Source of the DNA: Leptospira adleri
GTDB taxonomy: Bacteria; Spirochaetota; Leptospiria; Leptospirales; Leptospiraceae
DNA length: 64,000 bases
NCBI RefSeq assembly: GCF_002811985.1
Contig: NZ_NPDU01000011.1
Coordinates: forward strand, 24,578-88,577
Direction: 5' to 3'
A program made the translations under genes and the position numbers. Below are positions 46,677 to 57,920 of the stretch, in pieces (positions within the stretch are counted from its first letter, which is position 1; every line of letters starts with the position of its first letter). The notes beneath the pieces are model-generated. The model did not search any database. It worked only from the letters and a program-made list of their open reading frames with translations, and was not told the DNA's origin.

Positions 46677-47285
46677 AGGTTGTCCTAAAACCTGAATGAT
46701 GTGGGAACTCAAACGTTCTTGCAATGATGGAAAACGATTCGAAATTTTAGGGAATGGCCTATGAGACGTAATTTGTAGGATCTCACACAAAGATCGGAAT
46801 CTATAAAACAGAGGCTTTCTCGCTTCGTAGAGGTTTTAGGACCGCCTCTTAGAGCTCCACGGAGTTGTTGGAAAATCATCAAATAATATGATAAAATTTT
46901 AATATTATTTGATTTAGAGAATTAATAAAATTATACGAAGTGTTGTTTTTGAGATGGACCTTTCGATTCGACCCGTACCGGGTTCAAGATTTTTTTATTA
47001 CGGGCTCCGGTCGGAACAAGGCCGCTGAGGAAGGATTGGCCTATGTTGAAGCGGGATTTTTCCTATTTACAAGTTGAGCCTCAATATCGAAAAATATTCT
47101 ATATTTAGAATATTCTAAATATAGAAATGATTGGATGGTTTTGAAACGTAAGAAATGACTTATTTTCCTTTCGATCCGGCTTTAAGCCCGAAACAAGCTT
47201 TTTTTCGGAAAGGTTTTGTAGGAACTACGAGAAGAGATTCTTTTTTAACTGGAAGTTTTTCCATTTTCGAAAAGGACGTCATTTT
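46677..47285. other. 609-bp gap with degenerate repeat-like text and a long palindrome
   Basis: No ORF above ~40 codons seems real. Three short related stretches (tgtgggaactc near 46700, gtaggatctcaca near 46772, gtaggaactac near 47218) look like worn copies of an intergenic repeat. A perfect 30-base palindrome lies at 47097-47126. The rest is unexplained. Confidence 0.5.
47097..47126. repeat. Perfect 30-bp AT-rich palindrome
   Basis: Bases 47097-47126 equal their own reverse complement, with TTTAGAATATTCTAAA at the centre. It has no loop and no T-run, so a DNA-binding site (dimeric repressor) fits better than a terminator. Confidence 0.75.
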
Positions 47286-48590
47286 TTAAATTCCGGCGTA
47301 TTTTTTTTGAATCGTCCTATCGATCAAACGAAGAAGTTTTTCACGAACGACTTCCGGATTGAAGTTTTGCTCTACGTAACGTTTTCCGTTTTTTCCCATT
47401 TCCGAAGAATCCTTCGGATGTTCGAGGATATAGTTCAGAGTCGCCGAAAAACTTTTTTTATCGGAATAGAACAGTCCACCGTTGCTTCGTAGACAATGTC
47501 CCTTGAGAACGTCCGACCGTCCGTTTACGAGTACCGGTTTTTTTGCGAGCCACGCTTCCATGAGGACGATTGAAAAACTTTCCAAAGGCGAAGAATTGAT
47601 TAAACAGCTGCAATTTTGAAGAAGTTCGATCTTTGTCTTCTCTTCCACAAAACCTAAGAAAGATATATTCTGATTTTCTAATATTTTTGCCGGAATTTTC
47701 GAAGCGATCTTGCCGACGATTTTGAGTTTATGCGGAAATTTCGAATTCTTCTTCCAGTCCAAAAACCATTCCGCCATTTCCAGAAAACCTTTTCCAAGAT
47801 CCACACGCCCGACATACAATAGAAAAGGATCTTGTTTATCGTTCGCGGGATTTTCCGATAACGAAAGATCCTTCGTCACGGAAGAGGATAAATTCTTATC
47901 CAGATTCAAGTTCATTCCGGTGATCGAATACGTGCTTGGAGTAAATCCGAGAATGCGGCGAAACACTTCCAATTCTTCCGGAGTATTGAAAGAATAAGAA
48001 CTCAGATCGTTGAGAACTTCTTTGTAGATCGGAAGATGCGCCGGAGCTTCGTCGTGAAAAGTCGGAATGATGATCGACTTTTCCGCGACAAGAGGTGAAC
48101 CGAAAACGAGAGGATAATAAAGATAACTAACGAAGAAAAAAACTTCGAACTCGCTCTTTCGAGATTCTATAAACTGAATCATTTCGGGAACGTAAGGACC
48201 TTGTTCTTCGATCCAGTGATTTACGTTTTCCCGATTTTGAAGAGACGGCTCTTCCAAAATCTTCTTGGAAAGACGATTGAACTTGTCTATGTTTCGATCT
48301 TTTTCCACGGTAAACTGAAGAATCTTGTATGTTCCGCCCAAAGAGGAAGTCCGCTCTTCGATGCCAATCGGTTTGGAAGGAAGATTCGCCTCTTGCAGAG
48401 TCTGATTTTCACGGATCGGAATCGTATTCTTCCAGGAAACATAATCGAGACTTCGAGTAGTAAGAACGGTGATCTCAAAGTTCTTTGCCAATAACTCGAC
48501 GAACTGGAAGATCAGTTTTTCCGATCCGCCGGAAACTTGATCGGAAAAGATCGGAGATACCACCGCGATTTTTTTAAGAGAGGTTTTCAA
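47286..48590 (-). CDS. GT4-type glycosyltransferase
   Basis: 434 residues in the GT-B fold. N-terminal acceptor half begins KIAVVSPIFSDQVSGGSEKLIFQFVELLAK. The C-terminal half has the GT4 donor-site motifs: LLYVGRVDLGKGFLEMAEWF (phosphate region) and SSPLESFSIVLMEAWLAKKPVLVNG with the EX7E motif. No membrane segment. Last gene of the four-gene leftward cluster, overlapping its neighbour by 17 bases. Adds a sugar to a surface glycan, probably the LPS O-antigen or core; donor unknown. Confidence 0.88.
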   Translation of the reverse strand: MKTSLKKIAVVSPIFSDQVSGGSEKLIFQFVELLAKNFEITVLTTRSLDYVSWKNTIPIRENQTLQEANLPSKPIGIEERTSSLGGTYKILQFTVEKDRNIDKFNRLSKKILEEPSLQNRENVNHWIEEQGPYVPEMIQFIESRKSEFEVFFFVSYLYYPLVFGSPLVAEKSIIIPTFHDEAPAHLPIYKEVLNDLSSYSFNTPEELEVFRRILGFTPSTYSITGMNLNLDKNLSSSVTKDLSLSENPANDKQDPFLLYVGRVDLGKGFLEMAEWFLDWKKNSKFPHKLKIVGKIASKIPAKILENQNISFLGFVEEKTKIELLQNCSCLINSSPLESFSIVLMEAWLAKKPVLVNGRSDVLKGHCLRSNGGLFYSDKKSFSATLNYILEHPKDSSEMGKNGKRYVEQNFNPEVVREKLLRLIDRTIQKKYAGI

Positions 48591-49623
48591 TCGCTTTCCT
48601 AAGAACGGATTTCGATTCTATATTCTTAAATTCTTCCAAACGCTGATTTTGTCCGAGCAATATTCGATTCTTAAATTCGGAGTCCGTTAAAATTTTATCG
48701 AGCAATACCGCCAGTTCCGGAAAATTTTTTTCCTTAAAAAGAATTCCGGACCCGTTCAGAGTTTCAGGAACCGCCCCGCCGGCAAACGCAAGGATCGGAA
48801 TCTTATGAACCATCGCTTCGATCAATGGAACGCAAAATCCTTCGTGTTCGCTCATCGAAACAAAAACGTCCGCCTCTTGATAGAGATTGTTCAATTCGTA
48901 GTCGGAAAGAAATCCGGTGATCAATACGTTCTTTCTCAAACCGTAAAAGTCCAACATTCGTTCCAATTCTTCCCTATAAAGAAAAAGTTCTCTGGAGCTA
49001 AAACCTGCGAGAAAGAATTGAAATTGATCCGAATACAATGTTTTGTACGCGTGCGCAAGGCGTATAAGATCGTCTTGTCTTTTGTTAGGTGTAATCCGTC
49101 CCACAAAAAGGATTTTTTTGACGGGAGAAACAGGCTTTTGTATTTTCAAAGTCTCTTGCGATAATTGATATGTGATCGGAAGAATTCCCACATTCCGAAA
49201 ACCTAATTCTTCCAGCTCCGCTTGGTTGAATTTGGAAACCGCGAATACAAGATCGAAACGGTCTTTCATTTCCTTGAGTTCTTCTCTTCCCTTTTTTAGA
49301 AGATAACTCATCTTGAGATCGTAGGACTCGAAAAAATGATGCGGCGTTACATTGTGATAGATAAGAATTCTAGGAGATCTGAAACTTCTCAGAAAATCGA
49401 AAATTCCCGAGTGGATCGAATGATGATAAAATAAAATATCCTTTGAGGACTTGTTGTAAGTTTTGTATTTTTTTACAAATGGAAGTTTGGACGCTCCGAT
49501 GTTTTCGGAATAGATGTCCCCTTTGTATTCTAATTCCCTTAAGTAGTTTCTAATCTCGAGCATCTCATTGCTTATCGCGTCGCCCGGATTAAAACCGGCC
49601 GAAAATTGTTGAACGGATCTCAT
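48574..49623 (-). CDS. GT4-type glycosyltransferase
   Basis: 349 residues. GT-B fold with a conserved N-terminus (VQQFSAGFNPGDAISNEML; a Gly-Asp-Ala-Ile loop), the acceptor region YHHSIHSGIF, KKILFVGRITPNKRQDDLIRLAHAY, and the donor EX7E segment MSEHEGFCVPLIEAMVHKIPILAF. The next gene is its close relative. Overlaps both neighbours by 17 and four bases. Confidence 0.88.
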   Translation of the reverse strand: MRSVQQFSAGFNPGDAISNEMLEIRNYLRELEYKGDIYSENIGASKLPFVKKYKTYNKSSKDILFYHHSIHSGIFDFLRSFRSPRILIYHNVTPHHFFESYDLKMSYLLKKGREELKEMKDRFDLVFAVSKFNQAELEELGFRNVGILPITYQLSQETLKIQKPVSPVKKILFVGRITPNKRQDDLIRLAHAYKTLYSDQFQFFLAGFSSRELFLYREELERMLDFYGLRKNVLITGFLSDYELNNLYQEADVFVSMSEHEGFCVPLIEAMVHKIPILAFAGGAVPETLNGSGILFKEKNFPELAVLLDKILTDSEFKNRILLGQNQRLEEFKNIESKSVLRKAIENLS

Positions 49624-50674
49624 GCCAATATCCGGTCTCTAAAAAGATTTTCAAAAGGGAAACGATTGTATTCTTCTATCACTTCCTTCTCTTTCTGCGA
49701 AATTTGTTCTCGAAGATTTCTTTTTTCAATCAGGTTGTCGATCAATCCGGCCAGCATGGTCATGGATTCGGGAGATTTATTTTTAAAAAGAATTCCGCCG
49801 TTTTTCATCGTTTGCGGCGTCGCGCCTGCGAAGTAGGAGATTACCGGAATCCCCGCGCCGAACGCTTCCAGGACGGGAATATTAAATCCTTCGTGTTCGC
49901 TCATACAAACATAGAGATCCATCGAATTCAGAAAAGATTCCATCTCCGCGTCGTTCGCGTTTAATCGGATTTGAACGTGCCCCATAAGTCGTTTCTGTAA
50001 AACGAGCTTTTTTAGAAAAATATAATATTCTTCGAAAACGGGAGAAACGTTCCCGCAGATCAGAAGTTGAACGTTTTGTCTGAATTTGAGAATCAGAGGA
50101 AGAAGTTCCAAAAGATCCTCCATCTTTTTGTTCGGGGAAATTCTTCCGATAAATCCGATCGTAAATTCCCTTTTGTCCTTGGGAACTCCTTCGCGAATTT
50201 TATATTTTCTCACGATCGGCAGGACGAGTTGATTTTCGATATCGAGCGAGCGCAGAAATTCCGCGTTAAACTCCGAAGAAGGTAAAAAGAGATCGGTTTC
50301 GTTTTTTAGCGAATAGAGTTCCAGAAGAGAACGTTTTTCCTCCAATTGGAGGGTGTTGTAAATTTCAGAACTTACAAAATTTTTAAAATAAATCGCGGGA
50401 GTAAAACTCTGATAACGAATGATTTTTTTACCGGGAAGGCCGCGAAACCAATCCAAAGGATAACCGCATCCTCCGTAGTTTAGGATGTGGACGTCATCGG
50501 TTCCGAATTCGTGCGCGACCGGATGAACTTGAACGTCGAAGTTTTCTTTTGACAGATTCTTAAGACATAGAATCGAATTCGGAATTTCTAATGTTTTCAG
50601 CACGTTGGAAATTCCCTTGATATCGTTTCCGATTCCGTCTCCGTCCCGGAACTCTGTAACGTGCTGATAGACTT

Positions 50675-50678
<4 letters not shown>
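49620..50678 (-). CDS. GT4-type glycosyltransferase
   Basis: 352 residues, similar in plan to the gene that follows it: VYQHVTEFRDGDGIGNDIKGI at the start, FTIGFIGRISPNKKMEDLLELLPLI, and the donor-site block MSEHEGFNIPVLEAFGAGIPVISYFAG (EX7E). The GDGIGND start parallels NPGDAISNE in the next gene, suggesting duplication. Overlaps at both ends by four bases. Cytoplasmic side of the membrane. Confidence 0.88.
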
Positions 50679-51679
<1,001 letters not shown>

Positions 51680-51694
51680 GCGGCAAAGGGAGAG

Positions 51695-52721
<1,027 letters not shown>

Positions 52722-52982
52722 GAATTCAGAAAATTCTTCTTACATATAAAATTTTTAGAATCGAATCCGTTTCGCATAACGCAATGGATGTTTTGCGCGT
52801 TTAAACTTCGTTTTCCGAATTCCCATTGAAAATCGGATTTCGATTTCCAAGATGAAAACCGTTTCCTTGTTCTTCGTTTCGAATTCCTTTTTAACTCTTA
52901 AGAAAATTCAAAGTCGATTTTTTTTGTTTCAGGCGACGAAAGAAGAATTTTCCAAAAAACTTCCGCTCGATACAAAAAGAAT

Positions 52983-53693
52983 TTAGAGCACGGATCCTTT
53001 CCAGGTTTTGATCCCGCTTCCTTCGATCGGAAAAGGATCTCCCAAATATTTAGGATTCGTTTTGAACAGATTCATATCCACCCACGCAAGCGTGCGCGCG
53101 AAAAATTCGCGGATACGACTGAAAGGGCCGCTCGTATAAATTCTTCGATCCGCTTCGAACGCCTGGAATTTGAGTCCGATTTTGTTTGCGAGAAACGCCG
53201 CTCTCGGTTGATAAACTCTCTGACTTACGAAGATAAGATCTTTTACTTGAAAGATTTCCTTCGCACGAACAAGCGTGTCTAACGTTCTAAAGCCGGCGTG
53301 GTCGACGAATATGTCCCTTTCATTCACTTCGTTTTTAAGAATGTAGAGAAGCATCGGTTTCACTTCGTTGTAATAGATAGAACCGTTGTCTCCTGAGAGA
53401 AGAATTTTGCGCACTTTTCCCTGGTGATACAATTCCAAGGCGCAATCCAATCGATCCTTCAAAACGGGAGAAGGTTCGTTTTTGTAAACCGAGGCGCCGG
53501 GAACTACGGCGACGGTTGCCGGTCTTGCGGATCTGTGATTTTGAAATCGTTCGGTATGAAGATACAATTCTTCAAAACTGAAATCGATCGCAATCGGAGC
53601 GGCGACGAGAAGGAACAGGACGAACCCGGCCCAGACGTAAAATTTGGGTTTTTTCAAGAATTTAAAACGAAACACGGAGGAGCGATCCGTCAA
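52983..53693 (-). CDS. SanA/YdcF-like DUF218 membrane protein
   Basis: 236 residues. One N-terminal membrane anchor (residues ~18-36, YVWAGFVLFLLVAAPIAI), then a DUF218 domain: VAVVPGASVYKNEPSPVLKDRLDCALELYHQGKVRKILLSGDNG, VNERDIFVDHAGFRTLDTLVRA and VSQRVYQPRAAFLANKIGL. The PGA...SGDN...DxAGxxTxDTxxRA pattern is that of SanA, linked to envelope barrier function in enterobacteria. Catalytic role unknown. Start ATG 53693; it is divergent from the Spy-like gene. Confidence 0.82.
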   Translation of the reverse strand: MTDRSSVFRFKFLKKPKFYVWAGFVLFLLVAAPIAIDFSFEELYLHTERFQNHRSARPATVAVVPGASVYKNEPSPVLKDRLDCALELYHQGKVRKILLSGDNGSIYYNEVKPMLLYILKNEVNERDIFVDHAGFRTLDTLVRAKEIFQVKDLIFVSQRVYQPRAAFLANKIGLKFQAFEADRRIYTSGPFSRIREFFARTLAWVDMNLFKTNPKYLGDPFPIEGSGIKTWKGSVL

Positions 53694-53839
53694 AATCAGG
53701 AAGGTTTTTTTAGGGCCTTACAAGCCAAATTCAAAAGGAAAACCCTTTTTTTCTTTCCAACGAACCGGAGCCGGCAAAAATTTTCGAAACAGGAAACAAA
53801 CCTTTGCGCTACGGGTCTTATATTTTGAGCAAATACCTC

Positions 53840-54394
53840 ATGAATCTCCTGAATTCAATTGTCAGAATGACCGTCGCCGGTTGCTTTCTTGCGCCGGCGG
53901 TTATTTTTTCCCAGGAACTGATGGGGCTTCGCTCCGGTACGGATTCCAATACTTCGGCTCCGGTTCGACAGTTGGCGCCGATCCGCCAGCTTAGAAGTTT
54001 CGGATTGGTATTCGGAAACGTGGATACGGTTCGGGAAAGATTTGCGCTTTCGGAACAACAGTTGGACGAGATTTCAAGAATTAACGAAAAGCACAAACAG
54101 GCGCATTTTCGCTGGCTTCAAAAAATTTCTCCGATCGAAATCGAACTTGAAGGTTTATTGATGGAGCCTAACGTCGATTTAACGAAGATCAGAAAACTTT
54201 TGATCGAGATCGGAAGATATACCACCGAAATCCGAATCAATCAGATTTCTCACCGCCTTGCTATAGAAAAAATATTAACGCAGGATCAAAAATCCAAAAT
54301 CAAAGAGCCTTCTACTCGCCAAGAAAACGGATTCCCAGTGAATCTTTTTTCTCCGGAAAGAATTATACTACCAATACAGGGAATCCTACACTGA
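53840..54394 (+). CDS. Spy/CpxP-like periplasmic protein
   Basis: 184 residues from ATG 53840 (MNLLNSIVRMTVAGCFLAPAVIFSQ..., a signal peptide ending near residue 25); TTG 53804 and 53825 are earlier in-frame options. The mature protein is helical with the LTxxQ-like signals of Spy/CpxP: RFALSEQQLDEISRINEKHKQAHF, and ILTQDQKSKIKEP. Such proteins sense or chaperone misfolded envelope proteins and metals. It precedes an ECF sigma gene by seven bases, so it may be a periplasmic sensor of that system. Confidence 0.72.
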   Translation: MNLLNSIVRMTVAGCFLAPAVIFSQELMGLRSGTDSNTSAPVRQLAPIRQLRSFGLVFGNVDTVRERFALSEQQLDEISRINEKHKQAHFRWLQKISPIEIELEGLLMEPNVDLTKIRKLLIEIGRYTTEIRINQISHRLAIEKILTQDQKSKIKEPSTRQENGFPVNLFSPERIILPIQGILH

Positions 54395-54401
54395 GGTATC
54401 C

Positions 54402-54911
54402 ATGGACCAGAAAGAATTTACCGAGCTAATCGATTCTACAAAACATATCGTTTTGTCCGCGATTAAGAAAAACTTATTCGAAGAATTTCACGACTCGATC
54501 GACGACGTCGTTCAGGAAACTTATTTCCGAGCCTACAAAAGTCTTTCCGCGAACAAGTTTCGCGGAGATTCGGCTGTGAGCACTTGGCTTTATACGATCG
54601 CCAGAAACGAATCTCTGAGAATGAACCAAAAACGTTCCAGACAAACCGCGCTTGCGAGCAAGCTGAAAGAGAAAGTGATTCAAGATCATTCCATTCAAGA
54701 GAAGGAAGCCGCGTCGGCGAGTTTTACCGATTTTGAATTGAAAGATCTTTTGGCGATGCTACCATGGAAATATAAATCCGTGCTGAGTCTGGTTGGAGAA
54801 GGATACAAAGAACAACAGATTGCGGAGAAACTCAGTATTCCAGAGGGAACGGTTAAGTCGCGCGCCTTTCGGGGAAAACAGATGTTGAAAAAGATATTCG
54901 TTGAAAAGTGA
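54402..54911 (+). CDS. ECF-type RNA polymerase sigma factor
   Basis: 169 residues: region 2 (residues ~20-80, DDVVQETYFRAYKSLSANKF, DSAVSTWLYTIARNESLRM) and region 4 (~115-165, MLPWKYKSVLSLVGEGYKEQQIAEKLSIPEGTVKSRAFRGKQML). The helix-turn-helix is complete. Placed between a Spy/CpxP-like exported protein and a one-TM protein that could be its anti-sigma, resembling envelope-stress (CnrH/RpoE-type) operons. It is distinct from the sigma gene at 7444. Confidence 0.92.
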   Translation: MDQKEFTELIDSTKHIVLSAIKKNLFEEFHDSIDDVVQETYFRAYKSLSANKFRGDSAVSTWLYTIARNESLRMNQKRSRQTALASKLKEKVIQDHSIQEKEAASASFTDFELKDLLAMLPWKYKSVLSLVGEGYKEQQIAEKLSIPEGTVKSRAFRGKQMLKKIFVEK

Positions 54912-54930
54912 GAGATAGGAAAAATACAAC

Positions 54931-55290
54931 ATGAAATCGAACGGATTCGAAAAAGAAATTTCAGACAGACTCTGTAGTAAGGTTTGGAGTTCTAAAATCT
55001 GTGATGGAGTTTATAAAAAACGCAAATGGAAGATGATTCAATTGGCGTTGATCACATTTTTATCCGCGTTTTTTTCGAGTTCCATAGTATGGCTGGCATT
55101 TTTTGAGACGGATGAAAACAGTATCGCTCGAAACGAACTGCATTCCTGGGTTCAGGAGCAAATTCACGGAACGACCGCGGAAGCGGAATCGAAGGTGAAG
55201 ACCACATTCTTCAAAGAGGAAGAATCTGCCGCGACGCCCGTATCTTTGGATGTGGATACTTTGATCGAGGCCTCCCTAGATCGAAGATGA
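54931..55290 (+). CDS. One-TM protein, possible anti-sigma factor
   Basis: 119 residues, 19 bases after the sigma gene. The N-terminal ~40 residues are cytoplasmic and basic (SDRLCSKVWSSKICDGVYKKRKWK), one transmembrane helix follows (about 38-57, MIQLALITFLSAFFSSSIVWLAFF), and the tail is periplasmic. It lacks a zinc-binding HxxxCxxC motif, so it would be a non-canonical anti-sigma. Role inferred from position only. A strong terminator closes the operon. Confidence 0.6.
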   Translation: MKSNGFEKEISDRLCSKVWSSKICDGVYKKRKWKMIQLALITFLSAFFSSSIVWLAFFETDENSIARNELHSWVQEQIHGTTAEAESKVKTTFFKEEESAATPVSLDVDTLIEASLDRR

Positions 55291-55300
55291 TTCTTAAAAG

Positions 55301-55347
55301 AAAAAGAATACGGTCGAAGTGATCGCGACCCCGATCGTATTCTTTTT
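55301..55347 (+). terminator. Terminator of the second sigma operon
   Basis: Twelve-bp stem (AAAAAGAATACG 55301-55312 / CGTATTCTTTTT 55336-55347) enclosing a secondary GGTCG/CGACC hairpin, then more Ts. Confidence 0.85.
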
Positions 55348-55501
55348 TCCCGTCGGAAATAAATTGCGGTTGAAAAAATTTTAGAAATCCTCTTATTCGT
55401 AAAATATAAATAAAAAGTAATATAAGAATTTTATTCTTTTGTTAAAAGTGTCTCGGCTGGAGTCCGGTTCGATCCGGAAAAAATCAAACTTGGAGAATCC
55501 A

Positions 55502-56887
55502 ATGTTTTCTTTAAACTCCAGTCTTTCCCCGAAAAAAGACTCACAAAAAATCAAATCCCCTCCCGGTTCTTACGGCTTTTTCGCGCTTCGTCATCTTTAT
55601 AGAATGCGGAGAGACATTATCGGATTCTTTCAAGATATGAGAAAGAAACACGGAGACGTCGTTTTATTCGGAATCCGCAAAACGAGAATTTTTATGATTC
55701 AAAGTCCGGAGGACATCCGTCACGTTCTTCAGGAAAATAGCGGCAACTATCATAAGAGCGTCTTTTATATCGAACTCAAGAGAATTTTGGGAAAGGGACT
55801 CCTTACTTCCGAAGGTGATTTCTGGAAAAAACAGAGAAGGCTCATTCAACCCGCCTTTCATCGTCAAAGAATTTCAGAATTCACCCAGATCATGGCTGAA
55901 GAAACTCAGAACATTTTTCGAGAATGGGAATCCAGACAAAAGAACGGAACTCTCAGAGTCGATCTTTCCGAAGAGATGATGAAACTTACTTTTGCGATCG
56001 TTGGAAAAACTCTCTTCCGCTCCGATGTGAAAGAATATTCGGAAATCATAGCGAAGAACGTAGAAATCGCGATGCAGGAAGTAACCAAACGTTTGACGAT
56101 GGTCTTTCCTCCTCCGATTCACTGGCCTCTTCCCGGAAATCGAAGGCTGAGAAAATCGATCGAATCGATGAACGAAGTCATCTACGAGCTGATCGAGCAA
56201 AGGAGAAAAAATCCTTCGAATGATTTGATCAGTATGCTTTTGGAAATTCAGGACGAGGAAACCGGCGAGGAGATGAGTGTGGAACAGGTTCGAGACGAAG
56301 CGATCACACTTTTACTCGCCGGACACGAGACGACTGCGAACGCGCTCACTTGGGCGTTTCATCTTCTGTCAAATCATCCTGAAATCTTTGCCAAACTCAA
56401 AGCAGAAGCGAAGAATGTTTTGGGAGATAAAATTCCTTCGTTGGAAGACGTCGGATCCTTGACTTATTCTAGAATGGTTTTGGAAGAATCGATGCGTTTG
56501 TTCCCGCCGGCTTGGACCGTGGAACGATCCGCCCTCGGTTGGGACGAGGTCGGCGGTTACAAAGTTCCTCCCGGAACAAACGTTTCGATTTGTATTTATA
56601 CGATTCACAGAGATCCGCGTTTTTGGAAAGATCCGGAAAAATTCTGGCCCGAAAGATTTTCCGAGGAAAATTCAAAAGATCGTCCGAAATATGCTTACAT
56701 CCCGTTTGGCGGCGGTCCGAGGATTTGTATCGGAAACGTATTCGCGATGACCGAAGGAATTCTTATCTTAAGCATGATCGCAAGAAAATACGATCTGAAA
56801 CCGGTTCCTGGACATAAAGTCGAAATGGAACCTTTAGTCACATTAAGACCCAAATACGGAATGTTGATGGATCTGCTTTCCACTTGA
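55502..56887 (+). CDS. Cytochrome P450
   Basis: 461 residues from ATG 55502 (GGAG nine bases upstream); an in-frame TTG further up (55439) adds 21 residues of no known use. Complete P450 signature: oxygen-binding I-helix LLAGHETTANALTW, K-helix EESMR (E-x-x-R), PERF meander, and heme loop FGGGPRICIG with the axial Cys. No N-terminal membrane anchor, so a soluble enzyme; the plan is CYP102/CYP4-like in the FGGGPRxCIG loop. It lies upstream of, but not in, the fatty-acid genes; substrate unknown. Confidence 0.93.
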   Translation: MFSLNSSLSPKKDSQKIKSPPGSYGFFALRHLYRMRRDIIGFFQDMRKKHGDVVLFGIRKTRIFMIQSPEDIRHVLQENSGNYHKSVFYIELKRILGKGLLTSEGDFWKKQRRLIQPAFHRQRISEFTQIMAEETQNIFREWESRQKNGTLRVDLSEEMMKLTFAIVGKTLFRSDVKEYSEIIAKNVEIAMQEVTKRLTMVFPPPIHWPLPGNRRLRKSIESMNEVIYELIEQRRKNPSNDLISMLLEIQDEETGEEMSVEQVRDEAITLLLAGHETTANALTWAFHLLSNHPEIFAKLKAEAKNVLGDKIPSLEDVGSLTYSRMVLEESMRLFPPAWTVERSALGWDEVGGYKVPPGTNVSICIYTIHRDPRFWKDPEKFWPERFSEENSKDRPKYAYIPFGGGPRICIGNVFAMTEGILILSMIARKYDLKPVPGHKVEMEPLVTLRPKYGMLMDLLST

Positions 56888-56930
56888 CCTATACTTCCCC
56901 GGAATAGACTCTTTATTTGGAGTCTGTTCC

Positions 56931-57902
56931 ATGGAAAAGGAAATCCGCAAACGACTAGATCAAGTAAAGGAAAAGGGTCACCAAAGACTCACAGTACTAT
57001 TGATTCCTCATGGATTCGATAAATCGTTCCATTTTCAAATATCGGTTTTTACGATCTTCTTCTTATTCAGTCTTTTGGTTTCGATTTTAGGAATCGCCGT
57101 GTTCGGGATCGTAAAATACAATAATACCAGAAAACAAATCAACGCGTTGGCGCAGGTTTACGGTAAATACTTCGACGAATACATCGAATATTCCGAACAG
57201 CTGGAAGGAGTACAGGATGATTTTCTTGCCCTTACCGAAAGTCTGGAAGAGATCTATTCTCTTGTCGACGGACAAAGGGATGAAATGCTCAAACTTCCGG
57301 ACGAAGCCGATATCGAATCGATCGCTCTCGCAGAATTAAAAACGGAAGAATCGGCCGATAAGGATTTGATGCTGGGAAGAAGTTATCTTTCGGAAATTTA
57401 CGGTTATCGGACCGCGAGAGTTTATATGGATAAACAACGTCCGCTGATGGATAGCGTTTACGACTTTCTCAATTCAAGATACGATATCATGGACGCGCTT
57501 CCTTTCGGTGAGCCTCTTTATTCTTACAACTTAACTTCTTATTTCGGAACAAGGCGTTCGCCTACGACCGGTTATATGGAATATCACGACGGTATCGATC
57601 TTGCGAACGTACCGGGAACTCCTATTTATGCGACCGGAAACGGCAGGGTTCATCGAGTGATCTATTCCAATCGGGGTTATGGAAATCATATCGTCATACA
57701 ACATGCGAACGGTTATTTTTCTCTTTTCGGACATTGTACTAGGATTTTCGTAAAAGACGGACAACAGATTCGAAAGGGAAATTTGATCGCGACCGTAGGA
57801 TCGACCGGAAACGTAACCGGCCCGCATTTACACTACGAAGTTTGGCTTGGAGAATCCAATCGTACCGATCCGATGGAATTTTTAAAAGTCCCGGTTTATT
57901 AA
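56931..57902 (+). CDS. Membrane-anchored M23 metallopeptidase
   Basis: 323 residues. One membrane helix at ~36-60 (VFTIFFLFSLLVSILGIAVFGIV), a coiled coil (to ~150, YIEYSEQLEGVQDDFLALTESLEEI), and a C-terminal M23 domain: YHDGIDLANVPGTPIYATGNGRV with the first Zn ligands (HxxxD), YSLF-like YFSLFGHC, and GPHLHYEVW with the H-x-H ligands. All metal ligands are present, so active. It cuts peptidoglycan cross-links or activates other hydrolases; the coiled coil recalls EnvC-type proteins. ATG at 56931; ligA follows after 18 bases. Confidence 0.88.
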   Translation: MEKEIRKRLDQVKEKGHQRLTVLLIPHGFDKSFHFQISVFTIFFLFSLLVSILGIAVFGIVKYNNTRKQINALAQVYGKYFDEYIEYSEQLEGVQDDFLALTESLEEIYSLVDGQRDEMLKLPDEADIESIALAELKTEESADKDLMLGRSYLSEIYGYRTARVYMDKQRPLMDSVYDFLNSRYDIMDALPFGEPLYSYNLTSYFGTRRSPTTGYMEYHDGIDLANVPGTPIYATGNGRVHRVIYSNRGYGNHIVIQHANGYFSLFGHCTRIFVKDGQQIRKGNLIATVGSTGNVTGPHLHYEVWLGESNRTDPMEFLKVPVY

Positions 57903-57920
57903 ACCCGTATTCGATTCGAT

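Noticed and set aside
52852..52986. A 44-codon rightward frame starting MKTVSLFFVSNSF before the SanA-like gene end
   Set aside because: No ribosome-binding site, no family pattern, and it overlaps the end of the convergent gene; likely chance.
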